A DNA stretch of 64,000 nt from Pseudohoeflea suaedae (GTDB lineage: Bacteria > Pseudomonadota > Alphaproteobacteria > Rhizobiales > Rhizobiaceae), in contig NZ_SMSI01000001.1 in the NCBI RefSeq assembly GCF_004354915.1, forward strand, positions 930,001 to 994,000. The letters are read 5' to 3'. The notes under the pieces were generated by a model. The model saw only the letters and a program-made list of their open reading frames with translations. It made no database searches and had not been told where the DNA came from. This document shows, one piece after another, positions 42,242 to 50,814 of the stretch. Made by a program: the position numbers and the translations under genes. How positions within the stretch are numbered: the first letter of the stretch is position 1; each line of letters begins with the position of its first letter.

Positions 42242-43747
42242 ATGACGAACGGAAAACACCTCATCGCTGGCGAGTGGGTTGAGGGCGAAAACAAGTTCAC
42301 CTCCGAGCCTGCTCACGGCGAAGCCCGCGAATTTTCGGTCGGTACCCCGGCGCATGTCGATGCCGCCGCCAAGGCTGCCGAGGAAGCCTTCTGGAGCTAC
42401 GGCTACTCGACCCGCGCCGAGCGTGCCGCGTTCCTGAACGCGATCGCTGACGAGATCGAGGCACGCGCCGACGAGATCACCGCGATCGGTACATCCGAAA
42501 CGGGCCTGCCGGAAGCGCGTCTTCAGGGCGAGCGCGGACGCACCACCGGCCAGCTGCGCCTCTTCGCCTCGCACATCGAGAAGGGTGACTATCTCGACCT
42601 GCGTCACGACGCGGCCCTGCCGGATCGCGCGCCGCTGCCGCGTCCGGACCTGAAGATGATCCAGCGTCCGATCGGCCCGGTTGCCGTCTTTGGCGCCTCG
42701 AACTTCCCGCTCGCCTTCTCGACCGCCGGCGGGGACACCGCGGCTGCTCTTGCAGCCGGCTGCCCGGTCGTCGTCAAGGGCCACTCGGCTCACCCCGGCA
42801 CCGGCGAGATCGTGGCGCAGGCCATCGATGCAGCCATCAAGAAGACCGGCGTCAATCCTGGCGTCTTCTCCTTCATTCAGGGCGGCAAGCGTGACGTGGG
42901 CCAGAGCCTCGTCCAGCATCCGCTGATCAAGGCCGTCGGCTTTACCGGGTCGCTCGGCGGCGGTCGCGCCCTCTTCGATCTCTGCGCCCAGCGCCCGGAG
43001 CCGATCCCGTTCTTCGGCGAGCTCGGTTCGGTCAACCCGATGTTCCTGATGCCGGAAGCGCTCAAGGCCCGCAGCGAAGCGCTCGGCAAGGGCTGGGCTG
43101 GTTCGCTCACCATGGGTGCCGGCCAGTTCTGCACCAATCCGGGGATTGCCGTCGTTCTCGACGGCCCGGACGCCGATGCCTTCGTGAAGGCGGCAACCGA
43201 GGCCCTTCAGGGAATGGGCGGCCAGACCATGCTGACGGACGGCATCGCCGCAGCCTATCGCCAGGGCCGCGATCGCGTTGCCGGCGTTGACGGCGTGCAG
43301 GAACTCGTTTCCACCGAGCCGGGCGAGCGCGAGGCGACGCCCTTCCTCTTCTCGGCAACCGGCAAGCAGTGGCTCGACAACGAGGAACTGGGCGAGGAGG
43401 TCTTCGGCCCGCTCGGCCTCGTCGTCCGCGCTGCCGATTTCGACGAAGTCCGTAAGATCGCCCGGACGCTTCACGGCCAGCTGACCGTGACCATCCACAT
43501 GGACGACGCGGACACCGCCGACGCCAGGCAGCTCATGCCGGTGCTCGAACGCAAGGCTGGCCGCATCCTCGTCAACGGTTTCCCGACCGGCGTGGAAGTT
43601 TGCGATTCCATGGTTCACGGCGGCCCTTACCCGGCCTCCACGAACTTCGGTGCAACCTCGGTGGGCACGCTGTCGATCCGCCGCTTCCTGCGCCCGGTCT
43701 GCTACCAGAACATGCCGGACGAACTGCTGCCGGAAGCATTCAAGTAA
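42242..43747 (+). CDS. NADP-type aldehyde dehydrogenase (2-ketoglutarate semialdehyde dehydrogenase-like)
   Basis: This 501-residue dehydrogenase starts MTNGKHLIAGEWVEGENKF. The catalytic Glu is in FGELGSVNPMF and Cys in GAGQFCTNPG. FGASNFPLAFSTAGGDTAAAL and VVKGHSAHPGTGE mark the subfamily that includes 2-ketoglutarate semialdehyde dehydrogenases, which finish several sugar-acid and hydroxyproline pathways. The frame is open upstream to 42029, but ATG 42242 is preferred by homology and GGAAG upstream. It is 251 bp after the M24 gene, so it may have its own promoter. No TGGT-N3-ACCA site lies in that gap. Confidence 0.88.
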   Translation: MTNGKHLIAGEWVEGENKFTSEPAHGEAREFSVGTPAHVDAAAKAAEEAFWSYGYSTRAERAAFLNAIADEIEARADEITAIGTSETGLPEARLQGERGRTTGQLRLFASHIEKGDYLDLRHDAALPDRAPLPRPDLKMIQRPIGPVAVFGASNFPLAFSTAGGDTAAALAAGCPVVVKGHSAHPGTGEIVAQAIDAAIKKTGVNPGVFSFIQGGKRDVGQSLVQHPLIKAVGFTGSLGGGRALFDLCAQRPEPIPFFGELGSVNPMFLMPEALKARSEALGKGWAGSLTMGAGQFCTNPGIAVVLDGPDADAFVKAATEALQGMGGQTMLTDGIAAAYRQGRDRVAGVDGVQELVSTEPGEREATPFLFSATGKQWLDNEELGEEVFGPLGLVVRAADFDEVRKIARTLHGQLTVTIHMDDADTADARQLMPVLERKAGRILVNGFPTGVEVCDSMVHGGPYPASTNFGATSVGTLSIRRFLRPVCYQNMPDELLPEAFK

Positions 43748-43759
43748 GCGATCACCAAC

Positions 43760-43838
43760 GGCTCTTCGGCGGGCCTGGTCCGCCGAAGAGCCACGAAATG
43801 AAAAACGAGCGCGTACCATCCGGTGCGCGCTCGTTTTT
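43760..43838. terminator. Bidirectional terminator, two hairpins
   Basis: A 13-bp perfect stem (43760-43772 with 43780-43792) is followed by a second stem (43804-43817 with 43822-43835, one G-T pair). T6 lies at 43833-43838 on the plus strand and As that read as T5 on the minus strand at 43801-43805. It serves both the aldehyde dehydrogenase and the convergent Pot-type operon. Confidence 0.85.
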
Positions 43839-43858
43839 TCAGGTCAGGATGAAAGGCC

Positions 43859-44716
43859 TCAGGCTTCCTTCGGCGTCTTCTCGCGCTGGACCACCACACT
43901 GACGAGCGCCAGCAGGCCCGAGCCCAGCATCAGCAGAACCGATACGGCGTTGAGAACCGGCGTAGAGCCGACCTTCACCATGCGATCGTACATCGTCACG
44001 GTCAGCGGTGCGTCGGAGCCGACGAGCATGAGCGTGGTGTTGAAGTTCTCGAAGGAAACGAGGAAGGCCACCACGAAAGCCGAGAACAGCGCCGGAGCCA
44101 GGAAGGGCAGGGTGATGGTGGAGAGCACCCTTACCCGGCTGGCGCCGAGATTGAGCGCGGCTTCTTCCAGCGCGATGTCGAATTTCTGCAATCGTGCCGC
44201 AATCACCAGCGAGGTGATCGTCGTCAGGAATGCGCACTGGCCGAGAACGACCAGCGGGATGCCCGGCCGAAGCCAGGTGAGGAACAGCCCCAGTTCCCGG
44301 TCCGCGAAATTGGCAGCCATCGAGGCAAAGACCAGGATCGAGATGCCGAGGATGACGCCCGGAATGACGAGCGGCACCACCATCAAGACGAAGAAGAACG
44401 GCTTGAAGGGGAACTGCTTGCGCTCGAACAGGAAGGCGTTGCAGGTGCCGAGAAACACCGACAGAAGCGACACGATTACCCCGATATAGACGGAGTTGAA
44501 GATGCCGTCGAGAAGCCTCTCGTCGTGGAAGAGGCCAAGTTTCGGCGCAACCGGCGAGAAGAACCAGTCCAGCGTGAACCCCTGCCATGGCAGCGAGGGG
44601 AATGTGGAATCGTTGAAGGCGAACACACCGGCCGCGATGAGAGGCGCGACCAGGTAGAGAAAGAAGATCACCACATAGGCGCGATAGATGAAAAGGAGGT
44701 GAGCGGGTGTCTTCAT
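43859..44716 (-). CDS. PotC-type ABC permease
   Basis: This 285-residue inner-membrane permease has six predicted helices, with VVIFFLYLVAPLIAAGVFAF first. The EAA loop is ALEEAALNLGASRVRVLSTI, characteristic of the spermidine/putrescine-type (PotC/PotI) group. It is the last gene of a potD-A-B-C-like operon and 4 bp after PotB. Confidence 0.9.
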   Translation of the reverse strand: MKTPAHLLFIYRAYVVIFFLYLVAPLIAAGVFAFNDSTFPSLPWQGFTLDWFFSPVAPKLGLFHDERLLDGIFNSVYIGVIVSLLSVFLGTCNAFLFERKQFPFKPFFFVLMVVPLVIPGVILGISILVFASMAANFADRELGLFLTWLRPGIPLVVLGQCAFLTTITSLVIAARLQKFDIALEEAALNLGASRVRVLSTITLPFLAPALFSAFVVAFLVSFENFNTTLMLVGSDAPLTVTMYDRMVKVGSTPVLNAVSVLLMLGSGLLALVSVVVQREKTPKEA

Positions 44717-44720
44717 GAGC

Positions 44721-45587
44721 TCAATCCTTTGCCACGGTTGTCGCCAGGCTCTGGCCGGTCAGCTTCAGCCCCGCCCAGACCACGAAGGACGTGAACACGA
44801 GAAGCAGGACGCCGAAGGTGGCACCATATTCCCAGTTATACCGGGTGATGAACTGGTTGTAGATCTGCTCGGTGAACCAGCTCGAGTTCTTGCCGCCCAG
44901 AAGGATCGGCGTAAGGTAGCTGCCGGCAGCGAGCATGAAGGTGATGATGCAGCCCGATACGATGCCCGGCATCGCATAGGGCACGATGATCCGGCGGAAG
45001 ACGGTCCAGCGGGAGCCGCCGAGATTGTAGCCGGCCTCCAGAAGCGCATCGTCCATGCCCTGCAGCGTCGAGACCAGCGGTACGATCATGAACAGGATTA
45101 CGGTGTAGACGAGGCCGATGATGACGGTGATGTCATTGTAAAGCATTTCGACCGGCTGTGAGATGATCCCGAGATCGACGAGCGTCGTCGAGATAACCCC
45201 GGTTTCGCGCAGCAGGACGATCCAGCCATAGGCACGAACCAGATCGCTTACCCAGAGCGGGATAAGGCACATGAGAAACAGTGCCGCGCGGCTCTGCCGG
45301 CGTGCCATCTTCGCGATGTAATAGGCGACAGGGAAGCCCATCACCAGTGCAAGCGCGGTCACCAGGATCGACATCCAGGCCGTGCGCAGAAGCGTGTTGC
45401 GGTAAATCGGCTCGCCGAAGAAGGCCATGTAGTTCGAGAAGCCGTATTCATATTCGTTGATGCCGACCTTTTCGCGCAGCGACACGTAACCGATGCCGAT
45501 CTGCGGCAGGACGATCAACAGGCCGATCCACAGCGCGAACGGCGCGAACAGGAGGATCAGCGACAGGCGTCCGGCATCGCGATTCAT
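44721..45587 (-). CDS. PotB-type ABC permease
   Basis: This 288-residue permease has helices from LILLFAPFALWIGLLIVLP on. LIPLWVSDLVRAYGWIVLL is a strong PotB/PotH mark, and the EAA loop is DDALLEAGYNLGGSRWTVF. It overlaps the ATPase gene by one base. Confidence 0.91.
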   Translation of the reverse strand: MNRDAGRLSLILLFAPFALWIGLLIVLPQIGIGYVSLREKVGINEYEYGFSNYMAFFGEPIYRNTLLRTAWMSILVTALALVMGFPVAYYIAKMARRQSRAALFLMCLIPLWVSDLVRAYGWIVLLRETGVISTTLVDLGIISQPVEMLYNDITVIIGLVYTVILFMIVPLVSTLQGMDDALLEAGYNLGGSRWTVFRRIIVPYAMPGIVSGCIITFMLAAGSYLTPILLGGKNSSWFTEQIYNQFITRYNWEYGATFGVLLLVFTSFVVWAGLKLTGQSLATTVAKD

Positions 45588-46657
45588 CAGCCCGCCCTCT
45601 GCGCGAAGATGCGGGCGCGCTCGGGCTGCCAGCTCAGGTCGATCTTCGCACCTTCCGAGACGCCTGAGGCCTGCATGGCATCGGCCATCTCCACCAGCTC
45701 TCCGGTTCCCGTGCGCACGAGAACACGCGAGTTGGCGCCGTTGAACAGAAGACTGTCGACCGTACCCGACAGCGTCGTCGCCGGCTCGTTTCCGCCGATG
45801 GTGAGCGCCTCGGGGCGTACGAAGATATCGACCGGCGCATTCTTCTGAAGCGGCTCGGCCATCTCGCCGAGCATCTGTCCGCCACCATCGAGTTCGATGA
45901 GGGCCTGGGAGCCGCGAACATCGGCGATCTTGCCGGAAAAACGGTTCGAGTCACCGACGAAGCCTGCAACGAAGCCGGATGCCGGCGCGTCGTAGAGCTC
46001 CTTGGGGGTGCCGATCTGCTCGAACCTGCCGGCATTCATCACCGCTACCTTGTCCGACATGACGAGAGCTTCGGACTGATCGTGGGTGATGTAGAGGAAG
46101 GTCGTCTCGAACCGGTGCTGGAGCTGCTTGAGCTCGATCTTCATGTGCTCGCGCAGCTTGAGGTCCAGCGCGCCGAGCGGTTCGTCGAGCAGCAGCACAT
46201 CGGGTTCGAGCACCATGCAGCGCGCGATGGCGATGCGCTGCTTCTGCCCGCCGGAAAGCTGTCCGATCTGTTTTTCCTGGACGCCGGGCAGGCCGACGCG
46301 CTCGAGCACGCGGGCGACCTTGGCCGGAATGTCGGCCTTGTTGTCGCCGCGGCATCGCAGGCCATAGGCGATGTTTTCGCCCACATTCATCATCGGAAAG
46401 AGCGCCAGGTGCTGGAACACCATCTTCACGTTGCGCCTGTTTGGCGGCAGTGAAACGACGCTTTCGCCCTTGATCTTGATGTCGCCCGAAGTCGGAGCCT
46501 CGAAGCCGGCGATCATCCGCATCAGCGTTGTCTTGCCGCAGCCGGAGGGACCAAGGATCGAATAGAAGGAACCGGCGGGAACATCGAGCGAAACGCCCGA
46601 GACGGCGGTAAAGTCGCCGAACTTCTTCACCAGATTAGCGCAGTTGAGATCATCCAT
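45587..46657 (-). CDS. PotA-type ABC ATPase
   Basis: This 356-residue ATPase has Walker A GPSGCGKTT, VFQHLALFPMMNV, signature LSGGQKQRIAIARCM, Walker B VLLLDEPLGALD, YITHDQSEAL and a C-terminal TOBE domain. It powers the PotB/PotC-type permease pair. It lies downstream of the binding-protein gene, separated by a strong hairpin. Confidence 0.92.
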   Translation of the reverse strand: MDDLNCANLVKKFGDFTAVSGVSLDVPAGSFYSILGPSGCGKTTLMRMIAGFEAPTSGDIKIKGESVVSLPPNRRNVKMVFQHLALFPMMNVGENIAYGLRCRGDNKADIPAKVARVLERVGLPGVQEKQIGQLSGGQKQRIAIARCMVLEPDVLLLDEPLGALDLKLREHMKIELKQLQHRFETTFLYITHDQSEALVMSDKVAVMNAGRFEQIGTPKELYDAPASGFVAGFVGDSNRFSGKIADVRGSQALIELDGGGQMLGEMAEPLQKNAPVDIFVRPEALTIGGNEPATTLSGTVDSLLFNGANSRVLVRTGTGELVEMADAMQASGVSEGAKIDLSWQPERARIFAQRAG

Positions 46658-46682
46658 CGCTCAAGACCCATTCAAGTACTGG

Positions 46683-46710
46683 CCGGCCGGGACGCCATTG
46701 TCCCGGCCGG
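46683..46710 (-). repeat. Hairpin between the Pot-type binding protein and ATPase genes
   Basis: CCGGCCGGGAC (46683-46693) pairs with GTCCCGGCCGG (46700-46710), an 11-bp perfect stem without a U-tract. Same arrangement as after the other binding-protein genes in the window. Confidence 0.65.
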
Positions 46711-46731
46711 GTATTGACGTTCGGCGTGAAC

Positions 46732-47805
46732 TCAGTTCGACGCCGCCTTGATGCGCTCGAGAGCGAGGCCTTCCATGTCTTCGATGCCCGGAGGAATGTT
46801 GGCGAAGAACTTCAGGTTGTCCATGTCGGCTTCGGTGAAGCCGGCTTCCACGGCCGCACGCTTGTCGTCCGGCAGAAGCGACATCGCGTCCGGAACAGCG
46901 GCGAGCGCGCCGGTCGCCGCGGACATGATCTTCACGTTCTCGGGCTTGGTGACGAAGTTGATCCACTTGTAGGCCGCATCGTCGGCTTCGCCGCCGCGCG
47001 GAATGGCGAAAGTGTCGATCCAGGCCAGAGCGCCGGTTTCCGGCGGAATGAAATGGATGTCCTGATTTTCGCCGTAAAGCTTGAAGGCGGTCGAGTCCCA
47101 GGTTTCCGACAGGACCACTTCACCCGACAGCATCAGGGCCGAGAGGTCGTCGCCGCCGGTCCAGTAGGTCTTGATGTTGTCCTTGCACTCGATGAGCTTG
47201 GCGGTCACCTTGTCGAGCATGTCCTGATAGGCGTCCTTGTCCTCATAGAGGGCGAACGGATCCATGCCCATAGCGAACCCCATGCCCAGAAGGATGGTGC
47301 GGCGAAGGCGCATCGAGGTGCGGCCCTTGTATTCCGGGTTGCACAGGTCCAGCCAGCTCTTGGCCTCGGGTGCCTCCTTGACGTTGGCCATCATGCCCGA
47401 TGTGCCCCACTGGTGCGGCACGGCATAGACTTCGCCGTCGATCGTGGTGTTGGCCTTCACGCCTTCGACCAGGTTGGGCGACAGCTGGTCCATGTTGATC
47501 TTCGAAAGATCGAGCGGCTTGTAGATGTTGTATTCGACCTGCGCCGCATAAATGCGGTCGTGGCTCGGCTGGGCGAGATCGTAGCCGGTGCCGCCGGTGG
47601 CGCGCAGCTTGGCGATCATTTCCTCGTTGTTGGAGAATGTCACCTCGACCTTGATGTCCGGATTTTCAGCCTCGAACTTCTTGACCAGTTCCTCGGGCGC
47701 ATAGCTGCCCCAGGTGAGAATGCGCAGGTTCTCTGCCTGCGCGAGAGTTACGGAGGCAGCGACCATCATGGTGGTGGCTGCAAGTAGCTTGGTTCCCAGT
47801 TTCAT
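46732..47805 (-). CDS. PotD/PotF-type ABC substrate-binding protein
   Basis: This 357-residue periplasmic protein has a signal peptide (MKLGTKLLAATTMMVAAS, cleavage near AQA-E). The mature start NLRILTWGSYAPEELVKKF and the later VPHQWGTSGMMAN are typical of polyamine-type binding proteins (family includes binders of GABA, betaines and other amines). It heads the four-gene importer operon. A MocR-like site lies about 190 bp upstream. The amine or other ligand is unknown. Confidence 0.9.
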   Translation of the reverse strand: MKLGTKLLAATTMMVAASVTLAQAENLRILTWGSYAPEELVKKFEAENPDIKVEVTFSNNEEMIAKLRATGGTGYDLAQPSHDRIYAAQVEYNIYKPLDLSKINMDQLSPNLVEGVKANTTIDGEVYAVPHQWGTSGMMANVKEAPEAKSWLDLCNPEYKGRTSMRLRRTILLGMGFAMGMDPFALYEDKDAYQDMLDKVTAKLIECKDNIKTYWTGGDDLSALMLSGEVVLSETWDSTAFKLYGENQDIHFIPPETGALAWIDTFAIPRGGEADDAAYKWINFVTKPENVKIMSAATGALAAVPDAMSLLPDDKRAAVEAGFTEADMDNLKFFANIPPGIEDMEGLALERIKAASN

Positions 47806-47988
47806 TGTTGTTCACTCCTCTATGCGTGAAAATGATGGAAGATCATCGCATTCTTCTTATTGGCGCGACTGCCGCCCAAATCGCTAACCGTCTTGGTTAT
47901 CGATCAGATGACAGCCCCGCATTCCTCCACAATGGCTTCATTGGAAGCTCATATTGGTCACCTTGGAAGGTCCATTCCTTGCAAGATT

Positions 47989-48000
47989 AAGGGCCAATTT
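47989..48000. promoter_or_regulatory. Putative MocR-regulator site upstream of the Pot-type operon
   Basis: AAGGGCCAATTT, read on the other strand as AAATTGGCCCTT. The same element occurs three times in the region upstream of the MocR-type regulator gene (51956-52005), hence a shared binding site is inferred. Confidence 0.5.
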
Positions 48001-48018
48001 ATTCGTTACTGTCCACTC

Positions 48019-49314
48019 CTAAATCCCCAGCCGATCACGGATTCGATAGACATGGATTGCCGGACCGAGAAACCACGGCTTGCCGGAATAATACAAACGG
48101 CCTGGAAACGGTGTCCTCGTGTAGCCTGTTTCTCCCTCTGCCAGGCCGAGGATGCGCTGCCCGATCTTCCTGCCCTGAAAACCGGCCATTCCCACACCCG
48201 AACCGCAGTAGCCGAGCGAATAATGGATGCCGTCCCGGTTGCCGACATGGGCGAGCGTATCGAAGGTGTAGCCGACGAAACCCATCCACGAATGGCTGAC
48301 ACGATATCCCTCCAATTGCGGAAAAAGCCGCACGAGTTCGCGGTGAAGGATCTTGCCGCTGGTGCGCGGATCGGTTTCCGAGATGCTCACGCGGCCGCCG
48401 AAGATGATGCGCTTCCGGTCCGGTGAGGCGCGGAAATAATAGAGCACGTGACGGCTGTCGGAGACGATGCGGTCCTTCGGGATGATCTCGTCGACGACGT
48501 GCTCGGGCAGTTCTTCCGTGGCAATCACATAGCTGCCGATCGGCATGACGCGACGTTGATGCCAGGGCGAGAGCTTGCCGGAGTAGCCGTTCGTCGCCAG
48601 CACGACGTCGCTCGCTTCGATCTCGCCTCGAGCGGTCGTGGCGCGATGCCCCTTGCCGCTTTTCGAAAGGCCGGTGATCTCGCAGCGCGGGGCAAGCAGC
48701 ACGCCTGCCTCGAGCGCGATCTTGACCAGCCCTGCATGGTAGCGGCCAGGATCGAGGGATGCGTGGTTTTCGAAGATGACGCCGCCGTGATAGATGCCGG
48801 TCCCAAGTTCCCGGCGCTGTTCGGCCCGGGGGACGACATGCGCCGGCACTTCGAACCCCTGCGGCTGATGCGCGATGGAACTGGCCAGGGCGCGAAACGC
48901 CTTGTCGTTATGGGCGACATGGAAGCGGCCGCAGACCTTGAAATCGCAGTCTATGCCTTCCGCGCGGATGAACTCGCCGGTCCACGCCAGGGAGCGGCGT
49001 CCGTCCCGGAAGATCGCTTTGGCCGTTTCGACGCCATGGGCCTTTGCCAGCGCCGAGAAGGTCGGCTTCACGGCGGTGGATATCTGTCCGCCGTTGCGGG
49101 TCGAGCAGCCGTTGCCGATGACGTCGCGATCGCAGACGAGAACCGAACGTCCGCCGCGCGCCAGTTCGATCGCCGCATGAAGGCCGGTATAGCCCGAACC
49201 GATGATCAGCGCATCGACCTTGCGCGGCAGGTTTTCAAGTGGGGTGTCGTAGGGTGGCGCGGCCTCCCACCAGAAGGGCGTCAGTTTGGCATCCTGCGTG
49301 AAAGCCGCGTCCAT
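48019..49314 (-). CDS. FAD-dependent amine oxidoreductase (PuuB/DAAO-like)
   Basis: This 431-residue flavoprotein of the glycine/D-amino-acid oxidase (DAO) family has the FAD loop ALIIGSGYTGLHAAIELARG near residue 30 and STRNGGQISTAVKP, as in gamma-glutamylputrescine oxidase PuuB. The C-terminal FAD segment is GYCGSGVGMAGFQGRKIGQ. It is expected to oxidise an amine or amino acid to an imine or aldehyde that the neighbouring aldehyde dehydrogenase can oxidise further. ATG 49314 follows the upstream stop by 5 bp. Confidence 0.87.
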   Translation of the reverse strand: MDAAFTQDAKLTPFWWEAAPPYDTPLENLPRKVDALIIGSGYTGLHAAIELARGGRSVLVCDRDVIGNGCSTRNGGQISTAVKPTFSALAKAHGVETAKAIFRDGRRSLAWTGEFIRAEGIDCDFKVCGRFHVAHNDKAFRALASSIAHQPQGFEVPAHVVPRAEQRRELGTGIYHGGVIFENHASLDPGRYHAGLVKIALEAGVLLAPRCEITGLSKSGKGHRATTARGEIEASDVVLATNGYSGKLSPWHQRRVMPIGSYVIATEELPEHVVDEIIPKDRIVSDSRHVLYYFRASPDRKRIIFGGRVSISETDPRTSGKILHRELVRLFPQLEGYRVSHSWMGFVGYTFDTLAHVGNRDGIHYSLGYCGSGVGMAGFQGRKIGQRILGLAEGETGYTRTPFPGRLYYSGKPWFLGPAIHVYRIRDRLGI

Positions 49315-49319
49315 CCCTG

Positions 49320-50813
49320 TCAACCTATCCTGGCTGCAACGCTCTTGATCCGGCAATAGGCCTTCACGGCCTCGAGCCCCTTCTCGCGGCCGAAGCCGGA
49401 ATGCTTGTTGCCACCGAAGGGAACTTCGATGCCACCGGCAAAATACTCGTTGATGAAGACCTGCCCGGCGTCGATGTCACGCGCCAAACGGTGGGCAGCG
49501 GAGAAATCGCTCGTATAGATGCCGGCGACCAGGCCGAATTCGGTCCCGTTGGCCAGTGCGAGAGCTTCGGCTTCATCGTCGAACGGCTGGACGACCAGCA
49601 CCGGGCCGAAGATTTCTTCCTGTGCGGCCGGATCGTCTGCCGGGACATTGTCGATGATCGTCGGTTCGAAGAACCAGCCCTCTCCGGTCGCCGGATCGGT
49701 CGCCCTGTTTCCGCCCGCCACGATCGACAGTCCTCGCTCACGGGCGCGGTCGACATGGCCGGCAATGCGATCGAGTTGCAGTCCCGAATTGACCGGACCG
49801 AACTGGGAGCCTTTCAGCCCGTGGCCGAGCTCGAGCTTTTTCACCTTCGCCACGATCCGTTCCACGAGCGCGGCGTGAATTTTGCGATCGACAACCAGCC
49901 GTGAACCGGCAGAGCAGATCTGGCCCGCATTCTCGTAGATCGCCCCGATCACACCGTCCGCAGCCGCTTCCAGATCGGCGTCCGCCAGAACGACGACCGG
50001 GGATTTTCCGCCCAGTTCGAGAAGAACGCGAGTGACGTTTTCAGCCGCCTCGCGCATGACATTGATGCCCGTCGGCACGGAGCCGGTGAAGGTGACATGA
50101 CGCACCGCCCGATGCTTGACGAGCGGTGCTCCGGCTTGCGGGCCGGTTCCGGTGACGACATTGCACACGCCAGCGGGCAATCCCGCACGAAACAGGATGT
50201 CGGCCAGCAGGAGTGCGGTCAAAGGTGTGGTTTCGGCCGGTTTTGCAACGACCGTGCAACCGGCAGCAAGCGCGGGTGCAATGCCGCGTGCCGCCGTCGA
50301 GAGCGGGAAGTTCCACGGAATGATGTGAGCGGTGATGCCGACCGGCTCCGGGTGCGAATAGCCGAGATATTCGTGGCCGAGCGGAAAGCTCTCGCCCTGC
50401 AGCGCATTGGCCGCGGCCGCATAGTATTCGAAGGCACGCGCGGCACCGCCGACATCGCCCTCCGCCTCGCCAAGCGGCTTGCCGCTGTCGAGGCTCTCGA
50501 CCACTGCCAGATACGCACTCTCTTCGCGGATCAGTTGAGCGGCGCGCGCCAGAATGGCACCCCGTGCGGAGGGCTTCATCTGCCCCCATTCCCTTTCGAC
50601 CGATGCAGCGGCCTGCACCGCACGTTCGATATCCTCGGCATTGCCGGCGGCGAAACGGTGATAGGCGCGGCCCTTGCCAGGGTCGAAGGTTTCCATCGTC
50701 TGCCCGCTGGCAGGGGCGACCCATGCCCCGCCGATGAAGTGGTCCCTGGGCAGGTCGGCAATCGTGCCGGAGCTGAAATATTCCTCGATGTAGCTGGCGG
50801 CGGATCTGGTCAT
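49320..50813 (-). CDS. NAD(P)-dependent aldehyde dehydrogenase
   Basis: This 497-residue dehydrogenase has IIPWNFPLSTAARGIAPALA, AKPAETTPLTAL, catalytic Glu in LLELGGKSPVVV, Cys in NAGQICSAGSRL and the C-terminal FGGNKHSGFGREKGLEAV. It resembles betaine-, amino- or succinate-semialdehyde dehydrogenases. It sits between an enolase-superfamily gene and the amine-oxidase-like gene. Succinate semialdehyde from the nearby vitamin B6 pathway is a possible but unproven substrate. ATG 50813 is one base after the preceding stop. Confidence 0.9.
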   Translation of the reverse strand: MTRSAASYIEEYFSSGTIADLPRDHFIGGAWVAPASGQTMETFDPGKGRAYHRFAAGNAEDIERAVQAAASVEREWGQMKPSARGAILARAAQLIREESAYLAVVESLDSGKPLGEAEGDVGGAARAFEYYAAAANALQGESFPLGHEYLGYSHPEPVGITAHIIPWNFPLSTAARGIAPALAAGCTVVAKPAETTPLTALLLADILFRAGLPAGVCNVVTGTGPQAGAPLVKHRAVRHVTFTGSVPTGINVMREAAENVTRVLLELGGKSPVVVLADADLEAAADGVIGAIYENAGQICSAGSRLVVDRKIHAALVERIVAKVKKLELGHGLKGSQFGPVNSGLQLDRIAGHVDRARERGLSIVAGGNRATDPATGEGWFFEPTIIDNVPADDPAAQEEIFGPVLVVQPFDDEAEALALANGTEFGLVAGIYTSDFSAAHRLARDIDAGQVFINEYFAGGIEVPFGGNKHSGFGREKGLEAVKAYCRIKSVAARIG

Positions 50814-50814
50814 G

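Noticed and set aside
41987-43819. A 610-codon antisense frame opposite the aldehyde dehydrogenase
   Set aside because: The plus strand encodes a canonical aldehyde dehydrogenase with its active-site Glu and Cys; the antisense frame has no domain.
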